Below the pieces are notes generated by a model. It was given only the letters and a program-made list of their open reading frames with translations, did no database searches and had not been told where the DNA came from. DNA of 64,000 bases from Lottia gigantea (taxonomy: Eukaryota; Mollusca; Gastropoda; Lottiidae), in NCBI RefSeq assembly GCF_000327385.1, contig NW_008709716.1:312501-376500 (forward strand), given 5' to 3'. Shown here piece by piece: positions 52,830 through 64,000 of this stretch. The translations under genes were made by a program, and so were the position numbers. Position 1 is the first letter of the stretch; each line of letters opens with the position of its first letter.

Positions 52830-55800
52830 GAAGAGCAGACTTGTGATCAATTATTTGTTATTTTTTGTTATGTTCAGCTTTCATTTCACACAAATATACT
52901 TTGAAAGTTTTTTTTCAACAGGGGGCCACATGTTGTATATGATATTTATAATTCACGACACTAAAATCAGGACATAATTATTAAAATGAATAAATTCTCA
53001 TAATATATATCATTATAGTAAATATTAATTTAATTAGAGGACACAGTAATTGTCAAATAATCACAGAATGGAGAAGATTATATCAAATTGTTATTAAATC
53101 GAATGAAATTCTAGTTAGTTTGAAAATGAGTCCCAAGTATGATGTTTTATTTTCTCTGGTCACATATAAACATTCTGTCCTGTAAATACCACCTAAATTT
53201 ATAACTTTTGGAATGAAGATGCCTAGATTTTGAGGTGTTATTTGATTTTCTATACACTGATATTTAATAATGGTTCCAATAAGTTTCATTCCAGCAGTCA
53301 ATAATATTACCTGATGTATCCATTATTAAAGGCTGATAAAATATTGAAGCAACAAATACCAATTTTACTAGTCTAGTCTGGAGTACCCAGTACTTAAACT
53401 GATGATAATAGATGTTGAGATTTTATATTCCGGTGGCCAAATATTTCACATCACCTATTTCTTGTCCCTCCCCATCTCACTATATCTTCATTATGGTTCT
53501 TATTCAAGTTTAGTTAAAAGTCCTTTCATTTTCTGTTATTTATTGAAAAAATTATTAGTGCTTATTTTTGGCTCTTGTTGCTTTTATTGTTTTATGTGAA
53601 ATGCTGAACAGAGAGCTTCTTTGAATGAATGTGCAATTCTTTTACATGGATTCTACACAATATTTATCTTTTCTATGATAAGAGTAAGCATACAAACTGT
53701 AAATGAATGGTATTAATGAAAGAATATGACTAAATGGTAACATGATTTAAGGTATTTAATTAGAAATGGTAGAAGTTTCTTTATTGGATTAGACTTCATA
53801 GTAAATCAATGGCATGTAAACATACCGGTACTACATATTGTTACAATGGATAAGAAAAAAAAACATTTTTTCCCCTAAAATATTTTGGATTGCATTTGGA
53901 TATCAGTGAGTGCCTCTTCAGAATTATGAGAAAAATGTTAACAGTGGGAGAGAATTATCTTAAACTGCCTCAAACATTTATTTATTTGTATCCAATTACA
54001 TTAAGTAACTAATGATAATGTCTCTCAATAGGATAAAAAGAATTTTGAAATACTTATGTCAAGCAGTATGTCATCATTCATGTGTTAATGAATGTTATGT
54101 TGATAAATTCAGTATTGAATTCTTATATTGTATATAAAATTGATGTAAATATACTATTGGATGCTAGGCAAGTTAGGTGGATTGTAAACTGTGTATGGAC
54201 AGCTAAACAGGTATGCATAATTATCTGGCTAGCATTTTTAAGGAACAGGGTTTTAATCTTTCTGTATTGATCTAAGCCTCACGTTTCAGGGTAGTTACTC
54301 ACTCTCACAAAGTTTGGAAATACTTGTTGCTTTCACTGTATGCTGGAGATATATTTATTAATAAATGACTGTCAAACCACATGGCACAAATACATATTTG
54401 CATGCTGAACATGTGAGCAAAATTTACAAAGTCTTGATTAGCACATAGATATTGTTTTGAATGCTGTCCACTGGTTGTTTGTGTTAAAGCCTCAAGAATT
54501 AGATGGTATAAACAGGTGTAAGATATCATGCAATTAGATGTTGTGGTGAAAATAATTTTTGGTGTCAAATTTCAATCATGTAATATAATTGTTTTTAGTT
54601 ATTCCATTTTAGCTGTATGGAAGCATTTTAAAACTTTCCTTGCAAAAACATGCTAATGATTGTAGAGTCAGTTCTTCTTCTTTCTCTATCTATCATCATG
54701 TATAACAATATGTATGTCGTGCTTTTTTTGTTTTGAAACAAAATAAACCATCAATACTGCTTTGAGATTTGTGTTTATGACATAATGATATGAATACGGA
54801 GAAACAACATCCCTTATGCATATTTAAAAATTTATAATAACATAGCTTTGTTGTATTGAATATATTTTCACCTCTTTTGACGATTATACTTCTAAGATGA
54901 CAGTTCTCCATCTTTTTGGCTCGCAGACAATTAAATGATTGAATTGCTGCTGCTGTCTACCAAATTCATCGAAAATCTGGTTCCAACTATTGTTTTTTTT
55001 ATCGCCGCCATCTATGAAAATCTTGTACATAGCTGATACCCTCCCCCAAATTATTCAGTAACAATGCCATGAGTTGGTGGAGGAAGTAACATTGGCTAGG
55101 CTACCTACACGGATGACAGCTTAGAATAATAAATTAACTTTGTCAAGCACCTATTGCTCCCCAGGTTGATATATCTGCTGGTCTTAGACAACGTATAAAA
55201 ATGGTTTTGTTCTTAACATTTAATTTGTTACTCTAATCAGTGATCCAGTGTTATGGACAGATTGATAATCTACAGGCAGTGAAAACAAATGAACAATTGA
55301 AATTAACTTCCATCTAAAATATTCCATGAGGCAGTTTTAACAAGCAATTCTTTGAAGTAAATAACAATTTCTATAATTAAAACTATTATAATCAACAATG
55401 TCTATACAAACTTTAAATATTTAACAAATAAATCAGAGTTGTATGAACCTGAACAGAACACAATCTGATTTATATTTATTATTACTATTTATATGCATAC
55501 AGAATGAATAGAAGCATCTTATACATATAGTAAATAAAACTAATAAAATCTTGCTCATTTAATCTTTGTAAATTCTTGTTCATATGTTCAAACTGACTGT
55601 AACACAGCATATTGGACAATACATACATATTTGGAAGCTATAATAGGAATGTACAATTATAATTGGAGAGAATAATAAGATGGAAATATCACAGTTGATT
55701 ATATCCTAAACAATAACAAGTAAATGTATATATAAAATATAATACTTCATACTAAAAATACAATCAAAATCATTGCTTTATCAATAGAAATTGCCACCAA

Positions 55801-56813
55801 AATGTTTCTCAAGGAGAAAGAAAATGTCAAACGGTATTTTAAATCATCGACAAATCTCAAATTACTTGTAATTGCATAGTAGGACAATAAATTATCAGAT
55901 TACAACAGCTGCCCTGTGTTCAATAATGTGTTTCATAGCAATTTCTAGTTTTCTACTAAATAAGTCAAGTTATGTCATATCAATGGTTTTTTTCAAATGG
56001 ACAATTGAACGCCAGGTAAATATTCTAGATAATGCAGTTTTATCGCCTTTTCCTTTTAGAATTTTAAAAACAAGCTCAAACTGTCTTTCACTTGGCATTA
56101 AAAGTATTAGTTTTCTTGTTCTCTCAGCCTATCATCATCCTCCAATTGAGTTGTGTTTCAGCACTTTCTTGTCAAATCTCATCAAACCTTAAAATCTTAC
56201 GAAAGAAAGCACAAGCAGTATATATTTATTGCTTTATTTGAAATGAACAAAGATGTGAATTTAGTTGGCATTTTATTGCAGTTTATTTAATACTTATTAA
56301 AACTAATTATAGTTCAGCAAAAATATTTGTAAGCAACATGGTCTCATTCAAAATACATGTACAGTCCACTTTATTTCTAAGTAGAATAAATAGTAATAGA
56401 CAATATAAATATCAAACTTATATTGTGTTGATTAGTATTCAACGTAGTCACAGAAAACATGGAATTTTCCAAAAAGGGTAGTAAGGTACTAGTTAAAACC
56501 AAAATAGTGACATGACTGATGACTGGAAATTGCAAGTGAACCAAGCAACATGATAATTTTTCATGATGTGAGATGCTTTATGAATTAAAACCTTGTAAGT
56601 TGGTGTAAACAACATAAAAACCATAATCATGACATCTGGTCATGTAAAAATAGAAACGATTGATTAACATTCAATTCAACTTCTTGTAAAATGAGCCAAC
56701 ATTAGATAATGTTGTATTACTGTAAGTAATATCTAACAAACAAACAAATACATCAATGTAAGCTCTGTAAGTTTTAAAAAATAATGATGGTCAGACAGCT
56801 AACTTAGAGATTG
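52830..56813. other. Gene-free region between convergent GDI and PI3K
   Basis: This should contain the 3' UTRs of both genes. An AATAAA at 52989-52994 is a candidate GDI polyadenylation signal. A 106-codon frame at 55872-56192 has no recognised motif and low-complexity hydrophobic content, so I do not call it. I see no other repeat family or gene. Confidence 0.4.

Positions 56814-64000
<7,187 letters not shown>

Noticed and set aside
55872-56192. 106-codon plus-strand frame between GDI and PI3K
   Set aside because: No family similarity, and it lies in a probable 3' UTR/intergenic zone with no splice signals that would extend it.

Overview
This window looks like nuclear DNA of an AT-rich lophotrochozoan, most likely a mollusc. 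The genes are intron-rich animal orthologues. The interspersed DNA includes short elements with internal tandem units of about 150-162 bp whose ends carry the words ATACGCCCAC / GTGGGCGTAT, plus repeated 'CAAGGGCAATAACTC' words, which I associate with mollusc genomes. The species cannot be fixed from the sequence alone.

Six protein genes were rebuilt by joining exons by splice signals, reading phase and family similarity. (1) UBE2H, a ubiquitin-conjugating E2, minus strand, 6942-354, 7 exons, 179 aa. (2) An unnamed sushi-domain membrane protein, plus strand, 9362-11293, 5 coding exons, 356 aa. (3) p38 MAP kinase, minus strand, 20705-15442, 12 exons, 355 aa. (4) RNF123/KPC1, a SPRY-RING ubiquitin ligase, minus strand, 45209-26497, 36 exons, 1247 aa. 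(5) Rab GDI, plus strand, 45797-52829, 11 exons, 443 aa. (6) A class IA PI3-kinase catalytic subunit, minus strand, 3' part only (56814-64000), 16 exons in the window; the N-terminal half lies beyond base 64000. RNF123 and GDI are head to head, with 587 bp between their start codons. GDI and PI3K converge, as do the sushi gene and p38. The genes form no single pathway: two are ubiquitin enzymes (E2 and E3), two are signalling kinases (p38, PI3K) and one is a Rab-recycling factor.

The most striking feature is a concentration of minor-spliceosome (U12-type) introns. UBE2H intron 1 and p38 intron 8 have GTATCCTTT donors. RNF123 introns 9 and 14 are AT-AC introns with ATATCCTTT donors and U12 branch sites. 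They make up four of about 81 coding introns seen. In RNF123 the family protein sequence is recovered across these junctions only when the AT-AC borders are used.

The introns and intergenic DNA are full of mobile elements. They include a short hAT element with exact 8-bp target duplications that holds a satellite-bearing element, a decayed MULE with its own flanking duplication, a Penelope-like fossil, and several foldback/MITE families (two of them near-perfect hairpins in neighbouring RNF123 introns). A SINE family has two remnants of only 33 and 52 bp that still carry target-site duplications. One SINE insertion in PI3K duplicated a 3' splice site. Two satellite-bearing elements lie 16 and 22 nt from 3' splice sites in two different genes. 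The larger gene-free stretches (7.1-9.3 kb, 12.6-15.4 kb, 22.4-26.5 kb, 52.8-56.8 kb) show repeats but no gene I recognise. I saw no rRNA, tRNA gene, CRISPR array or bacterial-type feature.
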